A DNA stretch of 26,454 nt from JAVBPP01 sp031549535 (GTDB lineage: Bacteria > Bacillota > Clostridia > Oscillospirales > Acutalibacteraceae), in contig JAVBPP010000061.1 in the NCBI GenBank assembly GCA_031549535.1, forward strand, positions 1-26,454. Reading direction: 5' to 3'. This document shows, piece by piece, positions 7,227 to 14,551 of this stretch. Numbering within the stretch: the first letter of the stretch is position 1; every line of letters begins with the position of its first letter. The notes beneath the pieces are model-generated. The model saw only the letters and a program-made list of their open reading frames with translations, ran no database searches and had not been told where the DNA came from. Both the position numbers and the translations under genes were made by a program.

Positions 7227-8411
7227 TTACGCTGGCTCCTCGCTGGCATAATTATCAAAATAGCCCTGCACCAAAACGAAGGGGGTGCCCTTGTCGCCAC
7301 TGCCGCTCATGAGGTCACACAGGCTGCCCAGCAGGTCGATATAGCGGCGGGGAGTGGTGCCCAGCGCCTTGTCGCCCAGTTCCTCGTCCTTACAGCGGAT
7401 GGCCTGTTCAACGGCCTGCTTGATCTCGTTCTCGTCCTTGTCTGCAAACTCGTTATCCAGCATAAATTTCAGCTTCAACTCGTTGGGTGTGCCGTCCAGC
7501 CCCTTGGTGTAACCGGGGGAAACAACAGGGTCGGCCAACTCCCATATTTTTCCGACAGGATCCTTGAACGCGCCGTCGCCATAAATCATGACTTCAATTT
7601 GTTTTCCGGTTTTCTTATAAATTGCCGCCTGCACTTGCTCCACAAAGGCCTGGCAATCGCGCGGAAACAGTTTTACCTGATCCTCACGGCTTTTGTTGCT
7701 GCCCAAAAGGCCGTAATCCGGTTGATACCCGCTGCCGTTTACACTCGTGTTTAAAATGTCATCCAAGCCCAAAACAATTTCTGCCCCGGCTTTCTGCAGC
7801 AAACGCTTGGTGCGCATGCGGGTATGAATATCACAGCAGAGCACCTTTTTTGTATAAGGCAGCACCGCACGGGGGTCGTTCGCAAACAGGATTTCCACAT
7901 GATCCCCAACACTTTTGTAGCACTCCACATAATCCATGTTGGTGAACGGGTGGCGGGTATCGTAGCCGAACAGGCTGCGGTATTGCGTTTCGTCCAAAAC
8001 ATCGCGGTAGGGGTCAACACCCGCGGCATCGATTTGATCCCAATTCAGCAGATGATTGCCCACCTCGTCCGCGGGGTAGGAGAGCAGGATATAGAGTTTT
8101 TTTGTTCCTGCGGCAATGCCCTGCAGCACGTTGTAAAAGCGGTTGCGTGAGAGAATGGGGAACACGATGGCAAGCTCATCCCCGCCGAATTTGGCGCGGA
8201 CATCCTGTGCAATTTGTTCACAGCTGGCGTAGTTCCCCTGGCTGCGGGCCACGATGGCTTCGGTTATGCCCAAAACATCACGATTGTGTAAGGCGAAACC
8301 CTCATTGATTTCCGCATCGACCAGGCTCTGGACGACGATATCGCATAGATTATCCCCCGCCTTGACCAGTGGCGCACGGATTCCTCTTGCTACTGTTCCG
8401 GTTGTTCTCAT
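7227..8411 (-). CDS. CofE-like protein (coenzyme F420-0:L-glutamate ligase family)
   Basis: The 394-residue product resembles the F420_ligase (CofE/FbiB) fold, which in methanogens and actinobacteria adds glutamate to F420-0. Visible features are the N-terminal RTTGTVARGIRAPLVKAGDN segment, DGDAF/YGDGAFKD-like acidic loops (MIYGDGAFKDPVGKIWE), VVSPGYTKGLDG and the glycine-rich C-terminus LMSGSGDKGTPFVLVQGYFD. Clostridia generally carry homologues without the F420 pathway, so the true substrate is unclear. It is longer than archaeal CofE (about 250 residues). The ATG at 8411 has AGGGAAG 7 bases upstream; a TTG at 8417 is too close to that site. It is the last gene of a probable operon with a PHP phosphatase and ispE, 57 bases after ispE. 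Confidence 0.75.
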   Translation of the reverse strand: MRTTGTVARGIRAPLVKAGDNLCDIVVQSLVDAEINEGFALHNRDVLGITEAIVARSQGNYASCEQIAQDVRAKFGGDELAIVFPILSRNRFYNVLQGIAAGTKKLYILLSYPADEVGNHLLNWDQIDAAGVDPYRDVLDETQYRSLFGYDTRHPFTNMDYVECYKSVGDHVEILFANDPRAVLPYTKKVLCCDIHTRMRTKRLLQKAGAEIVLGLDDILNTSVNGSGYQPDYGLLGSNKSREDQVKLFPRDCQAFVEQVQAAIYKKTGKQIEVMIYGDGAFKDPVGKIWELADPVVSPGYTKGLDGTPNELKLKFMLDNEFADKDENEIKQAVEQAIRCKDEELGDKALGTTPRRYIDLLGSLCDLMSGSGDKGTPFVLVQGYFDNYASEEPA

Positions 8412-8468
8412 ACACAATCTTCCCTTCCAAATTGAATCAAGCCAAACATTTCTATTTTAATACAAAAC

Positions 8469-9338
8469 CTACACAAATTCAATCCCTTTTTTGGCCGGCT
8501 TTGCATAAAACACGGTTACATCCATGCCCCGCAGCGCCTCTTCGCAGCCTTCGGCGGAGTTTGCGCTGGGGAACAGTCCGAAAATGGTGGGCCCGCTGCC
8601 GCTCATTTGTGAAAGCAGGGCTCCGTTTTGCCGCATCACCGCCTTAATCTGTGCCCGCTCGGCAACGGGTATCACCTGTTCAAACACATTGGCGGCGTAG
8701 CGGCAGATACCTTCAAAATCACCTTTGGCGGCGGTGTCCAGCAAGTGCATGGTATCCGGGTGATAGATATAGCCTTGCGCGTCATAGGCGGCATAGGCTC
8801 CCTGGGTGGAAACACTTTCCCTTGGTTTTGCGAGCATCACGGTGCAATCCGCCAGCGGCGGCAAGGGTGTGAGCAGTTCGCCGGTGTTCTGCGCAAGCAT
8901 AGTGCCGCCCGCTAGGCAAAACGGCACATCACTGCCTACGGAAAGCGCGGCCTTTGCCAAGGTTTCCTGCGGGATAGTATCCCCGTACAGCCGCGCGAGA
9001 CCCGCCAGTACTGCGGCAGCGTCTGCGCTTCCGCCCGCAAGGCCGGCCGCTTGGGGAATATGTTTCTCCAACGTGACAGAAAGCCCACTGTTCTCCCTGC
9101 CGGTATGGATGAAAAACGCCTTGGCCGCCTTCCAAACGAGGTTGCCCTCGTCGCAGGGCAAATCCGCGCCCGGGCAGGTGAGCGTAATCCCTCTGCTGTT
9201 TGTGCGCTCCAGGGTTAAGCGGTCATATAAATCTACAGACTGCATGAGCATACACAGGCTGTGGTAGCCGTTATCCAGCCTGCCGATGATGTCCAGGAAT
9301 AAATTGATTTTTGCCGCAGCGAGTACCGTTATCTTCAT
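8469..9338 (-). CDS. ispE: 4-diphosphocytidyl-2-C-methyl-D-erythritol kinase
   Basis: IspE phosphorylates CDP-methylerythritol in the MEP pathway for isoprenoid precursors. The 289-residue protein is a GHMP kinase: the N-terminal AAAKINLFLDIIGRLDNGYH segment (with the conserved K-I-N and GYH), the ATP-binding motif AAGLAGGSADAAA near residue 100, and the C-terminal MSGSGPTIFGLF motif. Length is normal (280-300). The start is ATG 9338, with GGGGG 9 bases upstream; the open frame continues 52 codons further but overlaps the upstream gene and does not resemble IspE. The gap from the PHP phosphatase gene is 22 bases, so the two are probably co-transcribed. Confidence 0.93.
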   Translation of the reverse strand: MKITVLAAAKINLFLDIIGRLDNGYHSLCMLMQSVDLYDRLTLERTNSRGITLTCPGADLPCDEGNLVWKAAKAFFIHTGRENSGLSVTLEKHIPQAAGLAGGSADAAAVLAGLARLYGDTIPQETLAKAALSVGSDVPFCLAGGTMLAQNTGELLTPLPPLADCTVMLAKPRESVSTQGAYAAYDAQGYIYHPDTMHLLDTAAKGDFEGICRYAANVFEQVIPVAERAQIKAVMRQNGALLSQMSGSGPTIFGLFPSANSAEGCEEALRGMDVTVFYAKPAKKGIEFV

Positions 9339-9360
9339 ATGGCTATGCCCCCAAGATTTT

Positions 9361-10173
9361 TTATACAATAGGGATTTGCACAGGCTCGCGATTCTGGTAT
9401 AATGTAACACTGGTGAAGCCGCAGCGCTGCGCCAAAGCCATCCCCTCCGGAACGCCCGCACCCAGATGCTGCGCATAGTGTGCGTCGGAGCCAATGGTGA
9501 TATACTTCCCGCCCAATTCCTTGAAACGGCGCACGATGGATTCGTCTGGCGTGGTATTTTTCAGCTTTTGCCGCAGGCCTGAGGTGTTGATTTCCAGCGC
9601 TTTATCGGCCGCTATCACAGCGCTGAGAATCGCGTCCACCTGCCCGCTGTAGCGCGCCATATCCACCGGAAAGCCCTGCTCACCCACGATGTAGCGCAGT
9701 GGATAGGTCAAGTGCGCGAGGGTGTCAAACTTCCCCCACTGTGCCATGGCGAGCAGCTCGTCAAAATACTCCCGCAGGAGCTTATCTATATCATGCTCTT
9801 TGTAATCCAGATACCAAAAGTCCTCCATACCGCGTAAATTGTGCACCGAACCGATGACAAAGTCGTAGGGCATGCGTCCAAGCAGTTCCTCAGCTTCCTC
9901 CAGATTGTAGAGTGGCTGCCCCAGCTCCACGCCTACGCAGACAATTAATTTGCCGCGAAAGCTGTTCCGCGCCTTGGCAACCTCAAAAAAGGATTGCAGG
10001 GCTGTGCGGTCAAAGCGTTTCTCCCGGTAAAAATCCATCTCCAGATGATCTGTGAATGCCACCGCGCGCAGCCCCAAATCCACCGCCTGCTCACACAGGA
10101 ACATGGTGGAATGCTTGCCGTCATAAGAATTGTCCGTATGCGCATGCATGTCCAGGATTTTTGTATACTCCAT
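9361..10173 (-). CDS. PHP-domain phosphatase (histidinol-phosphatase HisK/HisJ type)
   Basis: The 270-residue protein is a PHP-family metal-dependent phosphoesterase. It starts MEYTKILDMHAHTDNSYDGK, giving the HxHTD metal motif, then FTDHLE (about 40-45), VGVELGQP (metal glutamate), GSVHN (about 108-112), and near the C-terminus TIGSDAHYAQHLG, which completes the trinuclear site. Length matches HisK-type histidinol-phosphatases (about 260-285), the usual annotation, but no other his gene is nearby, so another phosphomonoester could be the substrate. The first gene of the minus-strand operon that continues with ispE and the CofE-like gene. The ATG at 10173 has GGGAG 10 bases upstream. Confidence 0.83.
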   Translation of the reverse strand: MEYTKILDMHAHTDNSYDGKHSTMFLCEQAVDLGLRAVAFTDHLEMDFYREKRFDRTALQSFFEVAKARNSFRGKLIVCVGVELGQPLYNLEEAEELLGRMPYDFVIGSVHNLRGMEDFWYLDYKEHDIDKLLREYFDELLAMAQWGKFDTLAHLTYPLRYIVGEQGFPVDMARYSGQVDAILSAVIAADKALEINTSGLRQKLKNTTPDESIVRRFKELGGKYITIGSDAHYAQHLGAGVPEGMALAQRCGFTSVTLYQNREPVQIPIV

Positions 10174-10208
10174 AGCCGCATAGCTCCCTTATCATTTTGA
10201 CCCTATAC

Positions 10209-10238
10209 AGTATAACAGATTCCGGGACGTCGACACAA
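10209..10238 (-). promoter_or_regulatory. Probable promoter of the PHP-ispE-cofE-like operon
   Basis: On the minus strand TTGTGT (10233-10238) precedes TATACT (10209-10214) by 18 bases. The -10 box is good and the -35 box matches only in its TTG. The predicted start would leave a leader of about 30 bases to the ATG at 10173. Confidence 0.5.
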
Positions 10239-10266
10239 GAAAAAATCTTACAAAGAAGTGAATGCT

Positions 10267-10851
10267 ATGCCGCAATATTTTGAATATGATGCATCCCTCG
10301 CGCCGGATAGGCGCAGTTTTTCCTATTATTTTGGCAGTGAGCGCTTTGCGTTTCAGTCTGATTCCGGCCTGTTTTCTGCCGGGCATATGGATGAGGGAAC
10401 CAATGCCCTGCTGCACTGCGTTGCGCCGTTTACAGGCAGTCTGCTCGACCTTGGCTGCGGCTGGGGGGGCGTGGGCGTGGTGCTGGGCAGGCTGTATACC
10501 CCTGCCGCCATCACAATGGCGGACATCAACCCCAAGGCGTTGGAGCTGGCGCAGCTCAACTGCGAGGCCAATGGGGTTCATGCCTGCTTGACGCTTTCGG
10601 ATGGCTTTGCGGCTTTGGAGGGGAGCTTCGATGTCATCGCCTTGAATCCGCCTATCCACGCGGGAAAAGAAACAGTTTACGCCCTGTATGAGGGGGCAAA
10701 GACCCACCTCAAGGAACAGGGCGCGTTCTATGTTGTGATATTAAAAAAGCACGGAGCACAAAGCACCATCTCCAAGCTGACCGAGTTGTTCGGCGGCTGC
10801 GAGACGCTGCTGCAGAAAAAGGGTCTGTTTGTGCTACGCTGCGTTCGTTAG
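10267..10851 (+). CDS. Class I SAM-dependent methyltransferase, RsmC-like
   Basis: The 194-residue protein matches the RsmC/YbxB group, which methylates guanine in 16S rRNA (G1207 in E. coli). The N-terminal part has the characteristic SDSGLFSAGHMDEGTNALL, followed by the SAM-binding motif LLDLGCGWGGVG, an acidic MADINPKALELA loop (motif II), and the NPPIHAGKE catalytic motif (N-P-P-[IF]-H) that marks N2-guanine methyltransferases. Length equals the single-domain Gram-positive form (about 200 residues) rather than the two-domain E. coli enzyme. ATG 10267 is preferred, with GAAGTG about 7 bases upstream; an in-frame GTG at 10258 is the alternative. Its last 18 bases overlap the convergent DUF2284 gene. 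Confidence 0.88.
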   Translation: MPQYFEYDASLAPDRRSFSYYFGSERFAFQSDSGLFSAGHMDEGTNALLHCVAPFTGSLLDLGCGWGGVGVVLGRLYTPAAITMADINPKALELAQLNCEANGVHACLTLSDGFAALEGSFDVIALNPPIHAGKETVYALYEGAKTHLKEQGAFYVVILKKHGAQSTISKLTELFGGCETLLQKKGLFVLRCVR

Positions 10852-11370
10852 CAAAACAATAAAGTAAGTCACGGTGTTTGCGCCGTTATGGTAATGGATG
10901 CCGCAGTCCCGCGCGAGCGTGACAACATCCACGCCGCAGGACTCGATGGAACTGATGGCCTCCTCCGGAAGGCGGCAGGGGGCGTCCGGGTAGCTGCACT
11001 GCGGGCAGAGGGAACAACCGCCGCAGCCGTAACGCGCGTGGGCTATCCCGGCCTCTTTCAGCCGTGCAGAAAGCTCCGCTAAAATTTCGGTTGCGCGAAT
11101 CCGCCCGAGCGTCATACCCTCAAAATCGAAGGAATCCTCCAGCTTTGCGCAGTAGGTTAAAACATGTGCATGCGAAAACGCTAGCATCTCTGCGCGCATG
11201 GTTTCCAAAGAACCGCGGGCGGGCGGGCAGGTCCAGCAACTGTTGTATTTGCCGCAGACATTCTGCTCGCAGGCTTTGATGACCTCCTGCGAAAACGGAA
11301 TATCCGCCACGGGGATACAGGCGGATTCACAAAGCTCCGCGTGTGTAAGCAGGGCTGCAATTTGTTCCAA
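10834..11370 (-). CDS. DUF2284 cysteine-rich metal-binding protein
   Basis: The 178-residue protein matches the DUF2284 family, predicted metal-binding proteins of anaerobes with no established function. Key features are the N-terminal ...EQNVCGKYNSCWTCPPARGS (C-x-x-x-x-x-C-x-x-C-P-P), a central helical region, and the C-terminal cluster YGCGGCSLCPQCSYPDAPCR with several cysteines spaced like an iron-sulphur ligand set, followed by SIESCGVDV. The start is inferred: an in-frame TTG at 11370 gives MEQIAALLTHAEL, and AAGGAAAG lies 11 bases upstream; an ATG ten bases further upstream is out of frame. It is transcribed from its own promoter, divergently from the UroD-like gene, and its end overlaps the methyltransferase gene by 18 bases. 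Confidence 0.85.
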   Translation of the reverse strand: MEQIAALLTHAELCESACIPVADIPFSQEVIKACEQNVCGKYNSCWTCPPARGSLETMRAEMLAFSHAHVLTYCAKLEDSFDFEGMTLGRIRATEILAELSARLKEAGIAHARYGCGGCSLCPQCSYPDAPCRLPEEAISSIESCGVDVVTLARDCGIHYHNGANTVTYFIVLLTNAA

Positions 11371-11404
11371 AGCAAACCATTCTTTCCTTAGTCAGAGTAG
11401 CCCT

Positions 11405-11433
11405 ATTATGTATGATTTGCTCGTTATAGTCAA
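11405..11433 (-). promoter_or_regulatory. Promoter for the DUF2284 gene
   Basis: On the minus strand TTGACT (11428-11433) and CATAAT (11405-11410) are separated by 17 bases; both boxes match five of six consensus positions. It lies within the 110-base divergent region shared with the UroD-like gene, for which I see no equally clear promoter. Confidence 0.7.
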
Positions 11434-11480
11434 GGGTATAGTGTACAAAATATATGCATTTATAGTCAGGAGAAACGCCA

Positions 11481-12716
11481 ATGACAGACAGAGAAATTTT
11501 GCGTCCCCTTGCCGCCCGTTATATGGGTTTTGCGCTAAGTGATGAAAACATGGGCAACATGGCGTTGCACCGTGCGGTGAACGATCTGCGCTCATCCCGC
11601 CCCATCGTGTTGGTGGATGAAATCCCCTGGGCGGAAATGGAGCTGGTGGATGAATTAACCCTGCGCTGCACGGGGGAGGAAGCTCGCCGGGCGGAACAAT
11701 ATTTTCGCCGTATGCTCTACCGCTGGCTGTATGTCCGCGGGGATTTGGTTCTGCCGCCGTTTTATGGGGTGAAAAAGCACATCACCAGCTCCGGCAACGG
11801 TATTGAACGCCTGTTCCGGGATGAGGGAACGCATACAGGCGCGCCTATCCGCGCCCACACCTTTCAGAATCAGTTTCAGTCCTTGGAGGATTTGGAAAAG
11901 CTGCATAACGAGGTGATTCACTATGATGCCGCAGCCACGCAGGCGGAGTGCAACGCCATTACGGCGCTCATCGGGGATGTTCTTCCGGTGAAGCTTGTGG
12001 GGGAATCCTCAGGCTACTCGCTGGGCTGCGTAACCTGGGATTTGATTTCTAACTACTGCGGGCTGGACAGCTTGTTTTTGGATTTGATTGATAAGCCTGA
12101 ATTGATGCATGCGCTGGCGGGCAAACTGACGGATATTTATTTGGACAAGGTGGCGCAATACGAGCGCCTGAATCTGTTGGAGGGCGAATGCTATCACCTG
12201 CATTGCACAGCGGGGCTGACGAATGACCTGCAGCCGGACTATGACCGTGTAACGCTCAAGCAGACCTGGGGGCGCGGTGCGGCGCAGATCCTCGGTTCCG
12301 TTTCACCCGCCATGCATGACGAGTTTGATATTCAATATATGGTTCGCGCAATGGAACCTTTCGGTATGACATACTACGGCTGCTGCGAGCCGCTGGACGG
12401 CAAAATTGACATTGTGGAAAAACTGCCGAACCTGCGCAAAATTACCGTTACCCCCTGGGCGGATGTGGATGTGGCCTGTGAGCGCATCGCGGGGCGTTAT
12501 GTGGTGGCGTCCAAGCCAAACCCCTCCGCGGTCGCGGTGGACGCGTTGGACGAGGATGCGCTGCGCAAGGAGCTAAACCGCATCGTGGACGCCATCCATC
12601 GCAACAACTGCACGGCGGATTTGGTGCTCAAGGACATCACCACCGTGAAAAACCGCCCGCAGACCCTCATGCGTTGGACGGAAATTGCAATGGAAACGGT
12701 GCGGAAATATAGCTGA
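11481..12716 (+). CDS. Uroporphyrinogen decarboxylase (URO-D)-like methyltransferase-family protein
   Basis: The 411-residue protein belongs to the URO-D/cobalamin-independent-methionine-synthase-like TIM-barrel superfamily that Clostridia carry in several copies. It is not a HemE: the N-terminal substrate-anchoring arginine motif of true decarboxylases is missing. Visible are VKLVGESSGYSLGCVTWDLI, YHLHCTAGLTNDL, MTYYGCCEPLDGK (a Cys-Cys-Glu that recalls zinc or substrate ligands of MtaA-type corrinoid methyltransferases) and KITVTPWADVD. Corrinoid methyl transfer is a reasonable guess; no corrinoid protein is adjacent. The ATG at 11481 has AGGAG 10 bases upstream. Its stop codon overlaps the ATG of the MFS gene by one base, so the two products are translationally coupled and may share a substrate. 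Confidence 0.78.
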   Translation: MTDREILRPLAARYMGFALSDENMGNMALHRAVNDLRSSRPIVLVDEIPWAEMELVDELTLRCTGEEARRAEQYFRRMLYRWLYVRGDLVLPPFYGVKKHITSSGNGIERLFRDEGTHTGAPIRAHTFQNQFQSLEDLEKLHNEVIHYDAAATQAECNAITALIGDVLPVKLVGESSGYSLGCVTWDLISNYCGLDSLFLDLIDKPELMHALAGKLTDIYLDKVAQYERLNLLEGECYHLHCTAGLTNDLQPDYDRVTLKQTWGRGAAQILGSVSPAMHDEFDIQYMVRAMEPFGMTYYGCCEPLDGKIDIVEKLPNLRKITVTPWADVDVACERIAGRYVVASKPNPSAVAVDALDEDALRKELNRIVDAIHRNNCTADLVLKDITTVKNRPQTLMRWTEIAMETVRKYS

Positions 12717-13894
12717 TGACAGTGCTTTTACTTATCATATATCTTTCTTTTATCTCTCTGGGGCTGCCGGATTCCCTGGTTGGGGCGGCTTGGCCTGCCA
12801 TTCACACGCAGCTTGGTGCGCCGCTGGCCGGAGCCGGATTGATTTCCGCCCTTGTGTTCGCCGGGACGGTGCTTTCCAGCCTGCTGTGTGCGCGCCTGCT
12901 GCATCGCCTGGGTACCGGCCTGCTCACGGCATTGAGCACGGGCTTAACCGCGCTTGCGTTGCTGGGCATGGGCTTTGCGGGCAGTTACTGGGTGCTGTGC
13001 GCCCTTGCGTTGCCGCTGGGTTTTGGCGCGGGCGCGGTGGATGCGGCGCTGAACAATTTCGTCGCCCTGCATTTTAAGGCGCGGCATATGAACTGGCTGC
13101 ACTGCTTTTGGGGGTTGGGCGCAACAGCGGGGCCAATCATCCTCTCCCTGCATTTGGCCAATCCCGGCGGCTGGAAAACTGGCTTTCACACCGTCGGCGC
13201 TCTGCAGGCCGCAATGGCTGTTACGCTCCTGTTCTCCCTGCCGCGTTGGCGTGTGAAGAGCGCAGATGCACAGGGGCAGGACGCACAGCCACAGCATTAC
13301 ACGGCTCTCGAGCTGCTGCGCACACGCGGCATCAAGCCCCAACTCACAGCCTATTTCTGCTATTGCGCGGCGGAGATGAGCACAGCCATCTGGGGCGCAA
13401 GCTATCTCATCCTGCAGCGCGGCGTTGCAATCGATACCGCCGCGCGTTGGGTGGCTTTATTCTACTTCGGCATCACCTTTGGGCGCATGCTCTGCGGCTT
13501 TCTTTCTATGCGCATCCCCAATAAATCCATGGTGCGCATCGGAACCGCCGTATTGCTGTTTGGTGTTGTTGCAATTCTGCTCCCGCTTGGGAAAGCGCTG
13601 TTACCAGCCGGGTTGTGTTGCATCGGTCTGGGCTGTGCGCCCATCTATCCAGGTATGCTCCACCGCACCCCGGAGCTCTTCGGCAAGGAGCGTTCCTCAT
13701 CCTTGATGGGGCTTCAAATGGCCACGGCCAATCTTGGCGCGGCATTAATGCCGCCGCTGTTTGGTCTGCTCGCGCAGTATGTATCTATCGAACTGTATCC
13801 GTTTTATATTGGGTTGATTGCGCTGGTGATGTTTGGCGCTTATGAGGCTGTTAACCGCTTTGGCAGAAATAACGAATATTGCCCCGCTGATTAG
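12716..13894 (+). CDS. Major facilitator superfamily transporter
   Basis: The 392-residue protein is almost wholly hydrophobic, with about 12 predicted transmembrane segments in two halves, and a hydrophilic central loop near residues 175-205 (RVKSADAQGQDAQPQH). It starts MTVLLLIIYLSFISLGLPDS, which resembles fucose-permease-like (FucP/FHS) MFS proteins of Firmicutes; GFGAGAVDAALNNFVALHF is the conserved segment of that group. The substrate is not deducible. The ATG at 12716 overlaps the UroD-like stop codon (TGATG), so the pair should be made together. Confidence 0.85.
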   Translation: MTVLLLIIYLSFISLGLPDSLVGAAWPAIHTQLGAPLAGAGLISALVFAGTVLSSLLCARLLHRLGTGLLTALSTGLTALALLGMGFAGSYWVLCALALPLGFGAGAVDAALNNFVALHFKARHMNWLHCFWGLGATAGPIILSLHLANPGGWKTGFHTVGALQAAMAVTLLFSLPRWRVKSADAQGQDAQPQHYTALELLRTRGIKPQLTAYFCYCAAEMSTAIWGASYLILQRGVAIDTAARWVALFYFGITFGRMLCGFLSMRIPNKSMVRIGTAVLLFGVVAILLPLGKALLPAGLCCIGLGCAPIYPGMLHRTPELFGKERSSSLMGLQMATANLGAALMPPLFGLLAQYVSIELYPFYIGLIALVMFGAYEAVNRFGRNNEYCPAD

Positions 13895-13910
13895 ACCTTG
13901 CGTAATCAGC
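13886..13910 (+). other. Hairpin at the 3' end of the MFS gene
   Basis: GCTGATTA (13886-13893) and TAATCAGC (13903-13910) form a perfect 8-base-pair stem that includes part of the MFS stop codon. No T run follows directly, so it is not a clear intrinsic terminator; it could stabilise the 3' end of the mRNA. Confidence 0.35.
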
Positions 13911-13927
13911 GAAGCAATAAAAACTGT

Positions 13928-13965
13928 GATTTTTTATAACGCTTTTAATGGAGATTGGTATTATT
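13928..13965 (-). repeat. Half copy of the ATACCAAT repeat element
   Basis: Read on the minus strand this begins AATAATACCAATCTCCA and continues with AAAGCGT-like and ATAAAAAATC blocks; the same blocks occur in the same order in the left half of the element at 20221-20292. No matching right end is found. The TAA stop codon of the small lipoprotein gene (13961-13963) lies in the element's terminal TAATACC. Confidence 0.65.
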
Positions 13966-14389
13966 CCAAAACAAATTCCGCGTATAACGGCTCATCTCCT
14001 ACGTCAACGCCAATCCGGTAGCTGCCCGCTTTGGGGGCCTGCGCCAAGTCGGTGAGATACACCGTCAGCGTGTCCGTCTGCCCGGCGGCAAGCGAGGCGG
14101 TTCCGGTAAGGGTGGCAAGTACGCCTTCCTTCCAGTCCAGCTTATAGCTGTATGCGCGGGAGCCATCCGCTTGGGTGCTGTGCAGCAGCTCAACCCAGGC
14201 CGCCTTGCTGTAACTGACCGGGCCGGCGGAGTTGTTTGTTAACACCAGCGTAACGGAATCGCTGTCAAGGTCATAACGCTCCTGCCCACACGAAAGCACA
14301 ACCTGCTGTGTGTTGCCCTGCTTTGGGCCACAGGCGCAGAGCAGGAGCAACAGCAGGCCGATGAGAGAGAACAGATAATACTTTTTCAT
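13961..14389 (-). CDS. Small lipoprotein with an immunoglobulin-like beta domain
   Basis: The 142-residue protein has a classic lipoprotein signal: MKKYYLFSLIGLLLLLLCAC, with a lipobox ending in cysteine at residue 18 or 20. The mature part (about residues 25-142) is beta-rich, with alternating hydrophobic residues in VTLVLTNNSAGPVSYSKAAW and a closing GSYRIGVDVGDE...YAEFVLE, typical of an Ig-like domain of Firmicutes lipoproteins; no ligand can be inferred. The ATG at 14389 shares its A with the TAA of the upstream micro-ORF (TAATG) and has no Shine-Dalgarno of its own, so translation probably depends on re-initiation. The stop codon is provided by a repeat element. It is the last gene of the operon. 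Confidence 0.75.
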   Translation of the reverse strand: MKKYYLFSLIGLLLLLLCACGPKQGNTQQVVLSCGQERYDLDSDSVTLVLTNNSAGPVSYSKAAWVELLHSTQADGSRAYSYKLDWKEGVLATLTGTASLAAGQTDTLTVYLTDLAQAPKAGSYRIGVDVGDEPLYAEFVLE

Positions 14390-14526
14390 TATTTTTTTAG
14401 CAGGGAGGGCAGTGTAAAAAAGGCGGCAATACCGGCGATATAGCTGAAAATACGCCATTTTTTAATGCGCAGCACTTCACCGACGATGGGGGAAAGAATT
14501 TTTGCAATCATTTTCATTTTTTCCAT
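14389..14526 (-). CDS. Micro-ORF: 45-residue single-pass membrane protein
   Basis: This ORF encodes 45 residues: a basic, amphipathic N-terminus (MEKMKMIAKILSPIVGEVLR), IKKWR, then one hydrophobic segment (about residues 26-40, FSYIAGIAAFFTLPSLL) and KK at the end. AGGGAG lies about 9 bases before the ATG, which is a strong site for such a small ORF. It begins 25 bases after iolC and its TAA overlaps the lipoprotein ATG by one base. I do not recognise the family. Either the peptide has a membrane role with the next lipoprotein, or its translation chiefly delivers ribosomes to that gene. Confidence 0.7.
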   Translation of the reverse strand: MEKMKMIAKILSPIVGEVLRIKKWRIFSYIAGIAAFFTLPSLLKK

Positions 14527-14551
14527 GGTAAAAACTCCCTTTCAATGTGCA

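Noticed and set aside
7155..7754. 199-residue plus-strand frame starting in the palindromic repeat
   Set aside because: It is antisense to the well-supported CofE-like gene and has no plausible start signal.
10192..10707. 171-residue minus-strand frame
   Set aside because: It is antisense to the RsmC-like methyltransferase, which has clear SAM and NPPIH motifs.
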